Origin: Herbiconiux ginsengi | GTDB lineage: Bacteria > Actinomycetota > Actinomycetes > Actinomycetales > Microbacteriaceae | NCBI RefSeq assembly: GCF_900107435.1 | Contig: NZ_FNPZ01000003.1 | Location: forward strand, 372,001 to 436,000 | Length of the DNA stretch: 64,000 nt | Direction of reading: 5' to 3' | Part shown: one piece after another, positions 18,449 to 26,357 of the stretch | Layout of the letters: each line of letters starts with the position of its first letter | Position numbering within the stretch: the first letter of the stretch is position 1 | The notes under the pieces: generated by a model | Database searches by the model: none | Told to the model about the DNA's origin: nothing | Seen by the model: only the letters and a program-made list of their open reading frames with translations | Position numbers and translations under genes: made by a program

Positions 18449-19537
18449 ATGCCCGAGGGTCATTCCGTCCACCGGATCGCGCGTCAGTTCGCGCGCAATT
18501 TCGTGGGCAGACGGGTGACGGTGAGCTCCCCGCAGGGCCGTTTCGCGGAGGGCGCGTCGCTCCTCGACGGCAAGACGATGACCGCGTCGCGCGCCGTCGG
18601 AAAGCAGATGTTCCTCGAGTTCGACGGGGTCATCTGGCTCCGCGTGCACCTCGGCATCTACGGCGCCTGGGACTTCGCGGGCGACATCACGACGGATGCC
18701 ACCATTCGCTCGGCAGGCGGCCGGATGGGGCAGACCAACCAGCGCGGCACGACCCTGGGCGACACCCCCGAGGGCACGATCGACGAGATCGCGATCGGCG
18801 AGGCGGCGAAGGCGGATGTCGCGACCGCGACGACCACGGATGCGGCGCGCCCGGTTCCCGAGGGCCCTGACGACGCCGACGGCGAGGACTCGATCAGCTC
18901 CATCGGCGCCCCGCGCCGCGCCCGCCTGAGGATGGCCGAGCAGGAGAAGGCGGGGGAGGAGTACGGCAGTTTCCCGCCCGAGCCGGTCGGTGCCGTGCGC
19001 GTGCGCCTGCTCACGGAGACCGCTGTGGCCGACCTGCGCGGCCCCACCGCCTGCGAGGTGCTCGACCCGGCGCAGGTCGATGCCGTGATCGCGAAGCTCG
19101 GCCCCGATCCGCTTCTCGACGATTCGCCGGCGGCCGAGGAGCGCTTCGTCACCGCAGTCATGAAGAAGCAGACGCCCATCGCGCTGCTGCTCATGGATCA
19201 GAGCGTCGTGAGCGGGATCGGCAACGTGTATCGCGCCGAAATGCTCTTCCGCGCCCGACTCGAGCCGCACACCCCGGGCAAGCTCGTGCCCACCGACACC
19301 GTGCGCGCCCTCTGGCGCGACTGGGCCTACCTGCTCGACCTCGGTGTGCGCACCGGGCAGATGCTCACCATGGACGGCCTCGACGACGCTGCCTACGCCA
19401 AGGCGATGGCGAGTCGCGCCGACCGGCACTGGGTCTACAAGCGCGAGGGCCTGCCCTGCCGCGTCTGCGGAACGAACATCCTCATGGAGGAACTCGGCGG
19501 CCGCAAGCTCTACTGGTGCCCGAAAGACCAGGTGTAG
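18449..19537 (+). CDS. Fpg/Nei family DNA glycosylase/AP lyase
   Basis: 362 residues. The catalytic N-terminus is PEGHSVHRIARQFARNF (Pro2, Glu3), the Nei2-type variant of PEG. The H2TH region includes FVTAVMKKQTPIALLLMDQSVVSGIGNVYRAEMLF. An acidic, low-complexity insertion of about 60-70 residues interrupts the N-terminal beta sandwich (about residues 95-165). The C-terminal zinc finger has Cys337, Cys340 and Cys357, but the fourth position is Asp360 (CPKD in place of CPxC). It excises oxidised bases and cleaves AP sites in base excision repair. Confidence 0.92.
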   Translation: MPEGHSVHRIARQFARNFVGRRVTVSSPQGRFAEGASLLDGKTMTASRAVGKQMFLEFDGVIWLRVHLGIYGAWDFAGDITTDATIRSAGGRMGQTNQRGTTLGDTPEGTIDEIAIGEAAKADVATATTTDAARPVPEGPDDADGEDSISSIGAPRRARLRMAEQEKAGEEYGSFPPEPVGAVRVRLLTETAVADLRGPTACEVLDPAQVDAVIAKLGPDPLLDDSPAAEERFVTAVMKKQTPIALLLMDQSVVSGIGNVYRAEMLFRARLEPHTPGKLVPTDTVRALWRDWAYLLDLGVRTGQMLTMDGLDDAAYAKAMASRADRHWVYKREGLPCRVCGTNILMEELGGRKLYWCPKDQV

Positions 19538-19539
19538 GG

Positions 19540-20175
19540 GTGCGGCACAACCCCGTCTTCGACCTGACCGACCCCGACGAGATCCGCCGGCTCATCGGCG
19601 AGAACCCCTGGGCCACGATCGTCTCGCCGACCTCGAACGGCCTCGTCGCCTCGCACTATCCGGTGCTCGTCGACGACACGCGCGACGAGCTCGCCATCGT
19701 CAGCCACGTCGGCCGCCCGGATGAGCGTCTGCACGAGTGGGGCGAGCACGAGGTGCTCGTCATCATCCAGGGTCCGCACGGCTACATCTCTCCGGGTTGG
19801 TACGACCCGTCGCCCGCGGTGCCCACCTGGAACTTCGTGACCGCGCACCTCTACGGGGTGCCCGAGATGCTCCCCACCGACGAGAACCTGCGGGTGCTCG
19901 AGCAGCTCGTCGACCACTTCGAAGACCCGATGCCGGAGCCGCGACGGATGCGCGGCACCCTCGAGAACTCGGCCTACGCCGACCGCATCAGCGCCGGCAC
20001 CGTCGGCTTCCGGCTGCCGGTGACGCGGTTCACGGCGAAGCTGAAGATGAGCCAGAACCGCGACGAGGCGACCCAGCGGCGGATCGTGTCGGAACTCGAG
20101 GGTTCGGGGCCCTATGCGAGCCCCGAGCTGGCGCGGGAGGTGCGGTTGGCCAACCCCGAGGTCTTCGGCGCGTGA
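19540..20175 (+). CDS. FMN-binding negative transcriptional regulator, PaiB-like
   Basis: 211 residues from GTG 19540, which lies 2 nt after the glycosylase stop; a GTG at 19516 would overlap it and is less likely. RHNPVFDLTDPDEIRRLIGENPWATIVS, HVGRPDERLHEW, HGYISPGWY, VPTWNFVTAHLYG and FRLPVTRFTAKLKMSQNR are PaiB signatures (split-barrel flavin-binding fold). In Bacillus, PaiB with PaiA affects sporulation and protease genes; here no PaiA is adjacent. The exact role is unknown. The stop overlaps the amidohydrolase start (GTGA). Confidence 0.9.
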   Translation: MRHNPVFDLTDPDEIRRLIGENPWATIVSPTSNGLVASHYPVLVDDTRDELAIVSHVGRPDERLHEWGEHEVLVIIQGPHGYISPGWYDPSPAVPTWNFVTAHLYGVPEMLPTDENLRVLEQLVDHFEDPMPEPRRMRGTLENSAYADRISAGTVGFRLPVTRFTAKLKMSQNRDEATQRRIVSELEGSGPYASPELAREVRLANPEVFGA

Positions 20176-21914
20176 GCGCTCCCGACCCGGTGCTGCTGGC
20201 GGGTGCGCGGATGCCCGGCGAAACGGAGCCGGTCGACGTCACGATCGTCGACGGCCGGGTCGCCGCGATCGTGCCGGCGGGCACCGCCGTCGATTTCGGG
20301 AGGAGCACAGCGCGACCGACCCCGAATACGGCCACGCTTCGCCCCACGTCCTCCCGAAATGACAACGACGCGGTGTCGCCGGAGGGTGTCGGCAGCGGTC
20401 CCGTCGAGCGCATCGACCTCGACGGACGCTGGGTGATCCCGGGCCTCTGGGACAACCACGTGCACTTCAGCGCCTGGGCCGCGGTCTCGCGCCGCCTCGA
20501 CGTCTCGGCCGCGCGCTCGGCGGGCGAGACGGTGGCGCTGGTGCGCGAGGCGGTGGAGCGCGGCGCGGGGGCCGCGGGCAGCGTGAGCGCGACCTCTCTG
20601 TCGGGTATGTCCAGTGCTGCATCCGCGGAGGGCTCAGCGGGCGCGGTCGGGGCAGCGACCGGTGTACCAGCCTCCGTCGCCCGGGCTGGCGTGGGGGGCG
20701 ACGGGAACGTGCTCGTGGGGTTCGGGTTCCGTGACGGGTTGTGGAGCGACGAACCGACCGCCGTCGCGCTCGATGCCGTCAGCGGCGACCGCCCGGTGGT
20801 GCTCGTGTCGGGCGACCTGCACTGCTGCTGGCTCAACTCGGCGGCACTGGCCCGGTTCGGCCGCGCGGGGCATCCGACCGGGGTGCTGCGCGAAGACGAC
20901 GCGTTCGCCGTGCAACGGGCCCTCGACGACGTGCCCGCCGCCACCGTCGACGCCTGGGCGCTCGACGCCGCCCGCGCCGCAGCGGCCCGCGGCGTCGTGG
21001 GCATCGTCGACCTCGAGATGACCTGGAACCACGAGGTCTGGCAGCGTCGAGCGGCGGCCGGCCACGACCTGCTCCGCGTCGAGTTCGGCATCTACCCGCA
21101 ACACCTCGACCGCGCGATCGCCGAGGGCCTGCGAACCGGCGACGTGGTCGACGACGCCGGGCTCGTGCGGGTGGGACCGTTCAAGGTCATCACCGACGGA
21201 TCGCTCAACACCCGCACCGCCTACTGCTTCGACGAGTACCCCGGGCTCGAAGGCCGGCCGAACTCCCGCGGGCTCCTCACCGTGCCGCCCGCCGAGCTGC
21301 GCGACCTCCTGGAACGCGCGACCTCTGCCGGCTTCGTGCCCGCGGTGCACGCGATCGGCGACCATGCCAACCGCCTGGTGCTCGACGTCTTCGAGAGCGT
21401 CGGATGCGCCGGCTCGCTCGAACACGCGCAGCTGCTCGACCTGGCCGACGTCCCGCGCTTCGCGGCTCTCGGCGTGGTGGCGAGCGTGCAGCCCGAGCAC
21501 GCGATGGACGACCGTGACGTCGCCGACCGCTTCTGGGCCGGTCGCACCGACCGCTCCTTCGCGCTCGCGAGCCTGCTCGAGGCCGGGGCGACGCTCGCGC
21601 TCGGGTCTGACGCCCCCGTCGCACCGCTCGACCCGTGGATCACGATGGCGGCCGCGGTCGGCCGCACCCGCGACGGGCGTGAGCCGTGGCATCCGGAGCA
21701 GCGCATCCCGGCCGAGGCCGCGCTCGCTGCGTCCACCCGCTCGGGCACGCGCATCCGTGTCGGCGCCCCCGCCGACCTCGCGGTGACGGATGCCGACCCG
21801 CTCGCGGCCGCCCCCGGTGCCCCCGGCGACGCCACCGCGGACGCCGCTCGCCTCCGCACGATGCCGGTCGCCCTCACCCTCCTCGCGGGTCGCCCCACCC
21901 ACCGCGCCCTCTGA
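20172..21914 (+). CDS. amidohydrolase family protein, YtcJ-like
   Basis: 580 residues from GTG 20172, overlapping the paiB-like stop by 4 nt. The metal site begins with IPGLWDNHVHF (HxH), and LVRVGPFKVITDGSLNTRTAYCF, VHAIGDHANRLVLD and LALGSDAPVAPLDPW follow, in YtcJ order. Two low-complexity insertions relative to the family core are seen: about residues 39-72, coded partly by a palindrome, and about residues 130-170 (Ser/Gly/Ala-rich). The product is a cytoplasmic TIM-barrel hydrolase; the substrate (an amide or carbamate) is unknown. Confidence 0.9.
   Translation: MSAPDPVLLAGARMPGETEPVDVTIVDGRVAAIVPAGTAVDFGRSTARPTPNTATLRPTSSRNDNDAVSPEGVGSGPVERIDLDGRWVIPGLWDNHVHFSAWAAVSRRLDVSAARSAGETVALVREAVERGAGAAGSVSATSLSGMSSAASAEGSAGAVGAATGVPASVARAGVGGDGNVLVGFGFRDGLWSDEPTAVALDAVSGDRPVVLVSGDLHCCWLNSAALARFGRAGHPTGVLREDDAFAVQRALDDVPAATVDAWALDAARAAAARGVVGIVDLEMTWNHEVWQRRAAAGHDLLRVEFGIYPQHLDRAIAEGLRTGDVVDDAGLVRVGPFKVITDGSLNTRTAYCFDEYPGLEGRPNSRGLLTVPPAELRDLLERATSAGFVPAVHAIGDHANRLVLDVFESVGCAGSLEHAQLLDLADVPRFAALGVVASVQPEHAMDDRDVADRFWAGRTDRSFALASLLEAGATLALGSDAPVAPLDPWITMAAAVGRTRDGREPWHPEQRIPAEAALAASTRSGTRIRVGAPADLAVTDADPLAAAPGAPGDATADAARLRTMPVALTLLAGRPTHRAL
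20293..20360. repeat. palindromic insertion inside the amidohydrolase coding region
   Basis: Perfect 12-bp arms ATTTCGGGAGGA / TCCTCCCGAAAT, 44 nt apart, lie in frame within the amidohydrolase gene and encode a Thr/Arg/Pro/Asn/Asp-rich stretch that interrupts the usual N-terminal beta domain. The core TTCGGGAGG also occurs in the intergenic hairpin at 47299-47327. Confidence 0.75.
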
Positions 21915-21916
21915 AT

Positions 21917-21980
21917 CATCGAGTCGCCAAGACACGCCGTAATGCCTGGTGCGATAGCGGCGGAATCTGGCGATTCGATG
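21917..21980. repeat. palindromic intergenic element (family P), copy B
   Basis: Imperfect inverted repeat starting with CATCGAGTCGCCA and ending with TGGCGATTCGATG; the inner part CACGCCG ... CGGCGG pairs too. It begins 3 nt after the amidohydrolase stop. Related to 8437-8482 and 36330-36395. Confidence 0.8.
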
Positions 21981-22001
21981 GAGGGCAGCGCCGCACACGA
22001 A

Positions 22002-22036
22002 AAAGCGGGCGCCACCCCGGAGGGCGCGCCCGCTTT
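22002..22036 (-). terminator. intrinsic terminator of dps
   Basis: On the minus strand, AAAGCGGGCGC pairs with GCGCCCGCTTT across a 13-nt loop and is followed by TTCGTG, giving a run of five T. It lies 16 nt after the dps stop. Confidence 0.88.
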
Positions 22037-22051
22037 CGCGAGGGGGAGGAG

Positions 22052-22537
22052 CTACGCGGCGATGTGCGCGAAGAGGAACCAGCGGTCCTTGTCGAGGCCG
22101 CGAGCGATCTCGATCGCCACGTCTTGGCTGGTCTGGTCGATGGCGTCGAGTTCCTTCACCGCCTTGTTCACAACGGCGAGCGCCACGTCGATCTGCTCGA
22201 TGATCGAGGTGATCATGGCATCCGAGGCGAGGAAGCCGGCGGGCATCTTGCCGGCGCCGGTCTTCTCGGCGACGGTCTGGATGCGGGCGTCGATCGGCAG
22301 GCCCAGGGCGACGACGCGCTCGGCGGCGGTGTCGGCGTAGTCCTGCGCGTGGTCGACGACCTGGTCGAGCAGCTCGTGCACGCCGATGAAGTTGGCGCCG
22401 CGCACGTGCCAGTGGGCCTGCTTGCCGTTCACGGCGAGGGCCTGGAGTTCGATGACCACCGGGCCGAGGAACTGCGCTGCGGCGGCGGCGACATCCGGGC
22501 TCGTGGTGCTGGTGGGGGTGGTGATTACCTCAGTCAT
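22052..22537 (-). CDS. dps: Dps, DNA starvation/stationary phase protection protein
   Basis: 161 residues from ATG 22537, behind GGAAGGACAC. A four-helix ferritin-like protein: the ferroxidase residues are seen in KQAHWHVRGANFIGVHELLD (H, H, D) and HAQDYADTAAERV (D/E), and the C-terminal helix ends KDRWFLFAHIAA. It forms a dodecamer that stores iron and protects DNA from peroxide. The 5' leader is AT-richer than its surroundings, compatible with stress-induced expression. Monocistronic, with an intrinsic terminator. Confidence 0.96.
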   Translation of the reverse strand: MTEVITTPTSTTSPDVAAAAAQFLGPVVIELQALAVNGKQAHWHVRGANFIGVHELLDQVVDHAQDYADTAAERVVALGLPIDARIQTVAEKTGAGKMPAGFLASDAMITSIIEQIDVALAVVNKAVKELDAIDQTSQDVAIEIARGLDKDRWFLFAHIAA

Positions 22538-22610
22538 TGGGTGTCCTTCCGATTCCCTATGCCTCAACGGTACTCAGCCAGAAAAATGCCGCAAGCAAGC
22601 TGAGGCTCGG

Positions 22611-23083
22611 CTAAATATCCTCGGAGGCCGGGAACGGGCGCCGGAAGTAGGCGTTCGAATTGGGCAGGTACATCGCCACGATCGCCACGATCGTGACCAG
22701 CGCGTGGGCGATGGCGGTGCCCGGGTTGCTGAGGAACTCGTAGTAGACCCCCACCAATCCGATGACGCCGAGCACGGTGAGGGTGTTGCGAGCCCAGACG
22801 CGGCCGCGCAGCATGAAGACCGCGGCCACGATACGGAGCACGCCACCAGGGCTATCAGGATGCCCGCCGTGACGAACAGCCCGACCAGCACGGCGGCCTC
22901 GGAGTCTTCGACCCCCACCACGAGAGGGATCGCGCCGGCGACGAGAGCGAACCCCAGCCCGCCGATGACCGACAGGATGGCCTCGGCGAGCCAGAGCCAG
23001 AACGAGATCTTCACCTCGAGTGGCGAGGCCTGCAGGGCCGTCTCGCCGGTGAACTCGGGGCCGGACAGTTCTTCATCGGACAT
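22611..23083 (-). pseudogene. four-helix membrane protein gene interrupted by a -1 frameshift
   Basis: The first part (ATG 23083) reads MSDEELSGPEFTGETALQASP, then hydrophobic helices (FWLWLAEAILSVIGGLGFALVAGAIPLVVGV, AVLVGLFVTAGILIALVA). At about 22840-22850 the hydrophobic sense continues only in another frame (VLRIVAAVFMLRGRVWARN, TLTVLGVIGLVGVYYEFL) to the stop at 22611. One missing G (GGCGTG in place of GGCGGTG) would join both into one ~157-residue protein with four helices. Continued without the shift, the first frame runs to 22574 in non-sense sequence. It may be a true mutation or a sequencing error. Function unknown. Confidence 0.72.
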
Positions 23084-23116
23084 GGCTCGCCTCTCGTCGC
23101 AGGTGTGCTGACGAGA

Positions 23117-23911
23117 CTAGCGCTCGTCCCACTCCGTGATCGGCGTGGCGCAGGTGTTGCGAAAGACGTATTGCGAGGGCCGCTTGCGCTCGTGGCTCGA
23201 CCAGTCGATCGCCGGCCGTTGCTGCTCGACCGGGAGGTAGCCCAGCCGGTAGACCGCCATCAGCTCGAGGTCGTCGGGAACGCCGAGCAGTTCCTGGATG
23301 AGCTCCCACTTTCCCGGCACCTCCATCGGGAAGGAGACGAACTGGATGCCCATCCCGAGTTCCACGGTGGTGAGCCAGAGGTTCTCCATCGCCGCCCCCA
23401 TGCTGAACACGGAGTAGAACGAGGAGAGCTCGCCGGGGCGGTACTCGGCGCGGTCGAGCATCACGCCGATGAGCAGCGGCGACCCGGCCACGAGCTTGCG
23501 GTTCTCCTCCCCGAGGGTCTGCGGCACGCGGAAGGTGTTCATCATCCTCTGCCCGCGCGCGGTGAAGACCTGCTTCGTGAACGGCCGGAGAGCCGCGGGC
23601 AGCTTGTCGAAGAGCATCCCGCTGCGCTTCTCGGCCATCTCGGCGGCGGTGAAGCGGAAGTAGGGCTTGTAGCGCTCGAAGAAGGTGCCGTTCGACATCG
23701 CCTCGGTCATGCTCTCGCCGCTGATGCCGGCGATCCGCTCGATGGTGGAGCGGTCGTCGACGATCACGAAGCGCCAGGGCTGGCTGTTCAGCTGCGACGG
23801 CGCGCGACCGGCGACCTCCATCAGGAGGCGTTGGTGCTCCTCCGACACCGGATCGGGGCGGAACGGCCCGTTGGTCGTCTTGCGGCGGCGCACCACGTCG
23901 AGAAAATCCAC
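23117..23911 (-). CDS. nitroreductase family protein
   Basis: 264 residues, GTG start at 23911. The FMN-binding pattern is clear: [17 protein letters not shown] at the N-terminus (R-R-K/T phosphate contact), [19 protein letters not shown], and [25 protein letters not shown]. It is a homodimeric NAD(P)H-dependent FMN oxidoreductase of unknown substrate. An upstream membrane protein gene stops 4 nt before it and carries its GGAGG ribosome binding site, so the two are co-transcribed. Confidence 0.92.
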   Translation of the reverse strand: MDFLDVVRRRKTTNGPFRPDPVSEEHQRLLMEVAGRAPSQLNSQPWRFVIVDDRSTIERIAGISGESMTEAMSNGTFFERYKPYFRFTAAEMAEKRSGMLFDKLPAALRPFTKQVFTARGQRMMNTFRVPQTLGEENRKLVAGSPLLIGVMLDRAEYRPGELSSFYSVFSMGAAMENLWLTTVELGMGIQFVSFPMEVPGKWELIQELLGVPDDLELMAVYRLGYLPVEQQRPAIDWSSHERKRPSQYVFRNTCATPITEWDER

Positions 23912-23915
23912 CGGG

Positions 23916-24257
23916 CTACCTCCGGGATCGTGAGAAGGAGAGGATGAGGCTGGTCACGAAGAAGGGGGCGGCCGTCAGGGCGAGAGCGACGTGGCCGCGG
24001 GTGCGGGCGCTGACCCGGGGGATCGCCGCGAGCGGAGCGGCGGCCGGCAGCAACGCCAGCGCGGCCCGGTTGTCACCTGGGTGCCAAAGGAGGGAACTGC
24101 CGGCGGCTCCGGAGAGAGTCGCCGTGCTGATGTAGACGGCGTGATGAACCCAGCGGATGCGTCGCGTGTCGATCGTCCGCGTCGCCACGGCGAGACCCAG
24201 CGCGCAGTTCGCGAGGTAGCTCGCGGTCGCCGCGACGAAGAGCGGCCGGGGAGTCAT
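23916..24257 (-). CDS. small membrane protein of unknown function
   Basis: 113 residues with three or four hydrophobic segments ([74 protein letters not shown]). A short basic loop separates the first two helices. I recognise no family with confidence. It lies immediately upstream of the nitroreductase gene on the same strand, 4 nt apart, and may serve the same process. Confidence 0.65.
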   Translation of the reverse strand: MTPRPLFVAATASYLANCALGLAVATRTIDTRRIRWVHHAVYISTATLSGAAGSSLLWHPGDNRAALALLPAAAPLAAIPRVSARTRGHVALALTAAPFFVTSLILSFSRSRR

Positions 24258-24326
24258 TTCGTCAGACTACCGAACGCGGCCTCGGGGCTGAGCGGCGAAT
24301 TCACCCCCGGATGCGGGTGCATTCCG

Positions 24327-24353
24327 CCTTTCCCAGTGCCACACTGGGAAAGG
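24327..24353 (+). promoter_or_regulatory. hairpin sequestering the ribosome binding site and start codon
   Basis: Perfect 12-bp inverted repeat CCTTTCCCAGTG / CACTGGGAAAGG with a 3-nt loop (CCA). The right arm is the ribosome binding site (GGGAAAGG), and its last base is the first base of the GTG start at 24353. In RNA it would close the initiation region; in DNA it could be an operator. Confidence 0.7.
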
Positions 24354-25525
24354 TGACGAATCTTCCACCCGGCCCAGGGCCCACCGACAATTCCGACGAC
24401 GAGAACGACGGCTCGATTCCGCCCGTTCCGCCGCTTCCCGAGGAGCCGCAGCAGCCGGCGCCGGCCGCGGCTCCGCCAGCACCCCCGGCCCCGCCCGTGC
24501 CCCCGGTCGCTCCGCCGGCCCCGGATACGACGCCCACGACCGCGTATCCGCCCGTTCCGCCCGCGCCCCCGGTGCCGCCGGTCGCGCCTCCCGGAGCGGG
24601 CGCCTCCGGTTCGGATTCGCCGCCGCCTTACCAGCCGCCGCCCGCCTACGTGCCGCCGCCGGCTTATGCGCAGGCGCCCGGGCAGGTTCCCCCGGGCCAG
24701 GCCCCTCCCGGCCAGTACGGCCAGCCGCCCGTTCCGCCGCAGTACGGCGGCCCGCCGCCCGTCGCCCCACCGAGCGGCGTCAACGGCCTGGCCATCGCCT
24801 CGATCATCGTGGGCGGTGTCGCCTTCATCGGCGCGTTCATCCCGTTCCTCAACTACGCGGTCTGGTTCGTCGCCCTGGTGGGCCTCGTGCTCGGCATCAT
24901 CGCCCTGGTGCGCAAGGGCCGGAGCAAGGGTCTTGCGATCGGCGGCACGATCCTCTCGGGAGTGGCCCTGATCCTCTCGATCGTGCTCGCGATCGTCTAC
25001 ACCTTCGGCTTCATCGGAGCGGTGAACCAGGCCATCGACGAGGGCTTGTCCACCATCACGCCGATCCCGATCGATCCACTGCCGAGCGACGACCCCTTCG
25101 CCACCGACGCGCCCGACGACGGCACGGATGACGGCTCCGGCGACGTGATCGCGGCCCAGTTCGGCCAGGTCGTCACCTACGACGACGGCATGGAGATCTC
25201 CGTCTCCGAGCCCACGCCGTTCACCCCGTCGGGCAACGCCGTGGGCACCGATCAGGCGGTGAACCTCCAGTTCACGGTCACGATCGTCAACGGCACCGCC
25301 GCCGACTACCAGCCGTTCTCGTTCTCCACCGTCACCTCAGGCGGCGTCGCCGCGAGCCTCATCATCGACCCCGACAACGGGATCCAGGGCCTGCCGCCGG
25401 TCGACTCGATCCCCGCGGGGCAGACGGTGACCTACGTCGAGGCCTATTCGGTCGCCGATGCGAACGACATCGTCTACGACGTGGCTCCCGGATTCGAGTA
25501 CACCACGGCCCGCTTCACGAACTGA
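24353..25525 (+). CDS. proline-rich membrane protein with DUF4190-like and DUF4352-like parts
   Basis: 390 residues from GTG 24353. The first ~140 residues are cytoplasmic, disordered and proline-rich (many PPVPP and PPAP repeats, PPGQ/PPPY units). Two transmembrane helices follow (NGLAIASIIVGGVAFIGAFIPF; KGLAIGGTILSGVALILSIVLA) in the DUF4190 arrangement. An acidic linker leads to an extracytoplasmic beta domain (FGQVVTYDDGMEISVSEPTPF, VNLQFTVTIVNGTA, PAGQTVTYVEAYSV), like DUF4352/telomeric-repeat-binding-factor-type secreted domains. The upstream Met at 24311 is less likely. Role unknown, perhaps envelope sensing. Confidence 0.82.
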   Translation: MTNLPPGPGPTDNSDDENDGSIPPVPPLPEEPQQPAPAAAPPAPPAPPVPPVAPPAPDTTPTTAYPPVPPAPPVPPVAPPGAGASGSDSPPPYQPPPAYVPPPAYAQAPGQVPPGQAPPGQYGQPPVPPQYGGPPPVAPPSGVNGLAIASIIVGGVAFIGAFIPFLNYAVWFVALVGLVLGIIALVRKGRSKGLAIGGTILSGVALILSIVLAIVYTFGFIGAVNQAIDEGLSTITPIPIDPLPSDDPFATDAPDDGTDDGSGDVIAAQFGQVVTYDDGMEISVSEPTPFTPSGNAVGTDQAVNLQFTVTIVNGTAADYQPFSFSTVTSGGVAASLIIDPDNGIQGLPPVDSIPAGQTVTYVEAYSVADANDIVYDVAPGFEYTTARFTN

Positions 25526-25556
25526 GGGCGGGCGGCTTCAGTCGCCCCGGGCTCCC

Positions 25557-25591
25557 GGTCGGCGGGGTGAGTTCGACTCACCTCGCCGACC
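25557..25591. terminator. bidirectional hairpin between convergent genes
   Basis: Sixteen-base arms with one mismatch around a TCG loop. The right arm contains the stop codon and the last codons of the minus-strand dehydrogenase, so the hairpin overlaps coding sequence. It can serve both convergent transcripts. Confidence 0.7.
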
Positions 25592-26357
25592 AGCCCCCGT
25601 CCATCGTGTAGCTCGCGCCCGTGACCATGCCCGCGTCGTCGGAGGCGAGCCACGCCACGAGCGAGCCGACCTCCTCGGGCTCGACGAGGCGTTTGATGGC
25701 GCTCTCGGTGAGCAGCACCCGGCTGAGCACTTCCGACTCGGCGATGCCGTGCACGGCCGCCTGGTCGGCGATCTGCCGTTCGACCATCGGGGTGCGCACG
25801 TAACCGGGATTGACGCAGTTGCTGGTGACGCCGTGCGGCCCGCCTTCGAGCGCCGTGACCTTCGAAAAGCCCTCGAGGCCGTGCTTGGCGGCCACGTACG
25901 CGCTCTTGAAGGTGGACGCGCGAATCCCGTGCACCGACGACACATTGATCACCCGGCCGAATCCCCGGGCGTACATGTGGGGCAGGGCCGAGCGCACCAG
26001 GAGGAACGGCACTTCGAGCATCAGCGTGAGGATGCGGCGGAAGTCGGCGGGATCGAAATCCTGGATCGGACCGATGCTCTGCACCCCGGCGTTGTTCACC
26101 AGGATGTCGACCGGCGCGAGCATCTCCGCCAGCCGGTCGTCCTGGAGCGCATCCGGATCGAGCAGATCCACGGCCCAGGCGGTGCCCCCGACTTCGGTCG
26201 CCAGGGCCGCCGCCGCCTCATCGTCGCGATCGGCCACGACCACGTGCGCGCCGCGTTCCGCCAGCGCCCGCACGCTCGCGGCACCGATGCCGCTCGCCCC
26301 GCCGGTCACGAGAGCGTGGCGGCCCTGGAGGGGCAGGGCGCCGGGGTGGTAGCTCAC
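25578..26357 (-). CDS. 3-hydroxybutyrate dehydrogenase (SDR family)
   Basis: 259 residues. Cofactor motif TGGASGIGAASVRALAERG at residues 15-33 with Asp in VVVADRD (NAD preference), NNAGVQSIGPI, catalytic Ser in INVSSVHG and YVAAKHG (Tyr-x-x-x-Lys). VNPGYVRTPMVERQI and the overall length match the 3-hydroxybutyrate dehydrogenase subgroup. It oxidises (R)-3-hydroxybutyrate to acetoacetate. Its ATG overlaps the stop of the MFS transporter gene (ATGA), so uptake and oxidation are coupled. Confidence 0.87.
   Translation of the reverse strand: MSYHPGALPLQGRHALVTGGASGIGAASVRALAERGAHVVVADRDDEAAAALATEVGGTAWAVDLLDPDALQDDRLAEMLAPVDILVNNAGVQSIGPIQDFDPADFRRILTLMLEVPFLLVRSALPHMYARGFGRVINVSSVHGIRASTFKSAYVAAKHGLEGFSKVTALEGGPHGVTSNCVNPGYVRTPMVERQIADQAAVHGIAESEVLSRVLLTESAIKRLVEPEEVGSLVAWLASDDAGMVTGASYTMDGGWSAR

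Noticed and set aside
20112-20465. Minus-strand frame over the amidohydrolase N-terminus
   Set aside because: Antisense shadow; domain motifs lie in the plus-strand frame.
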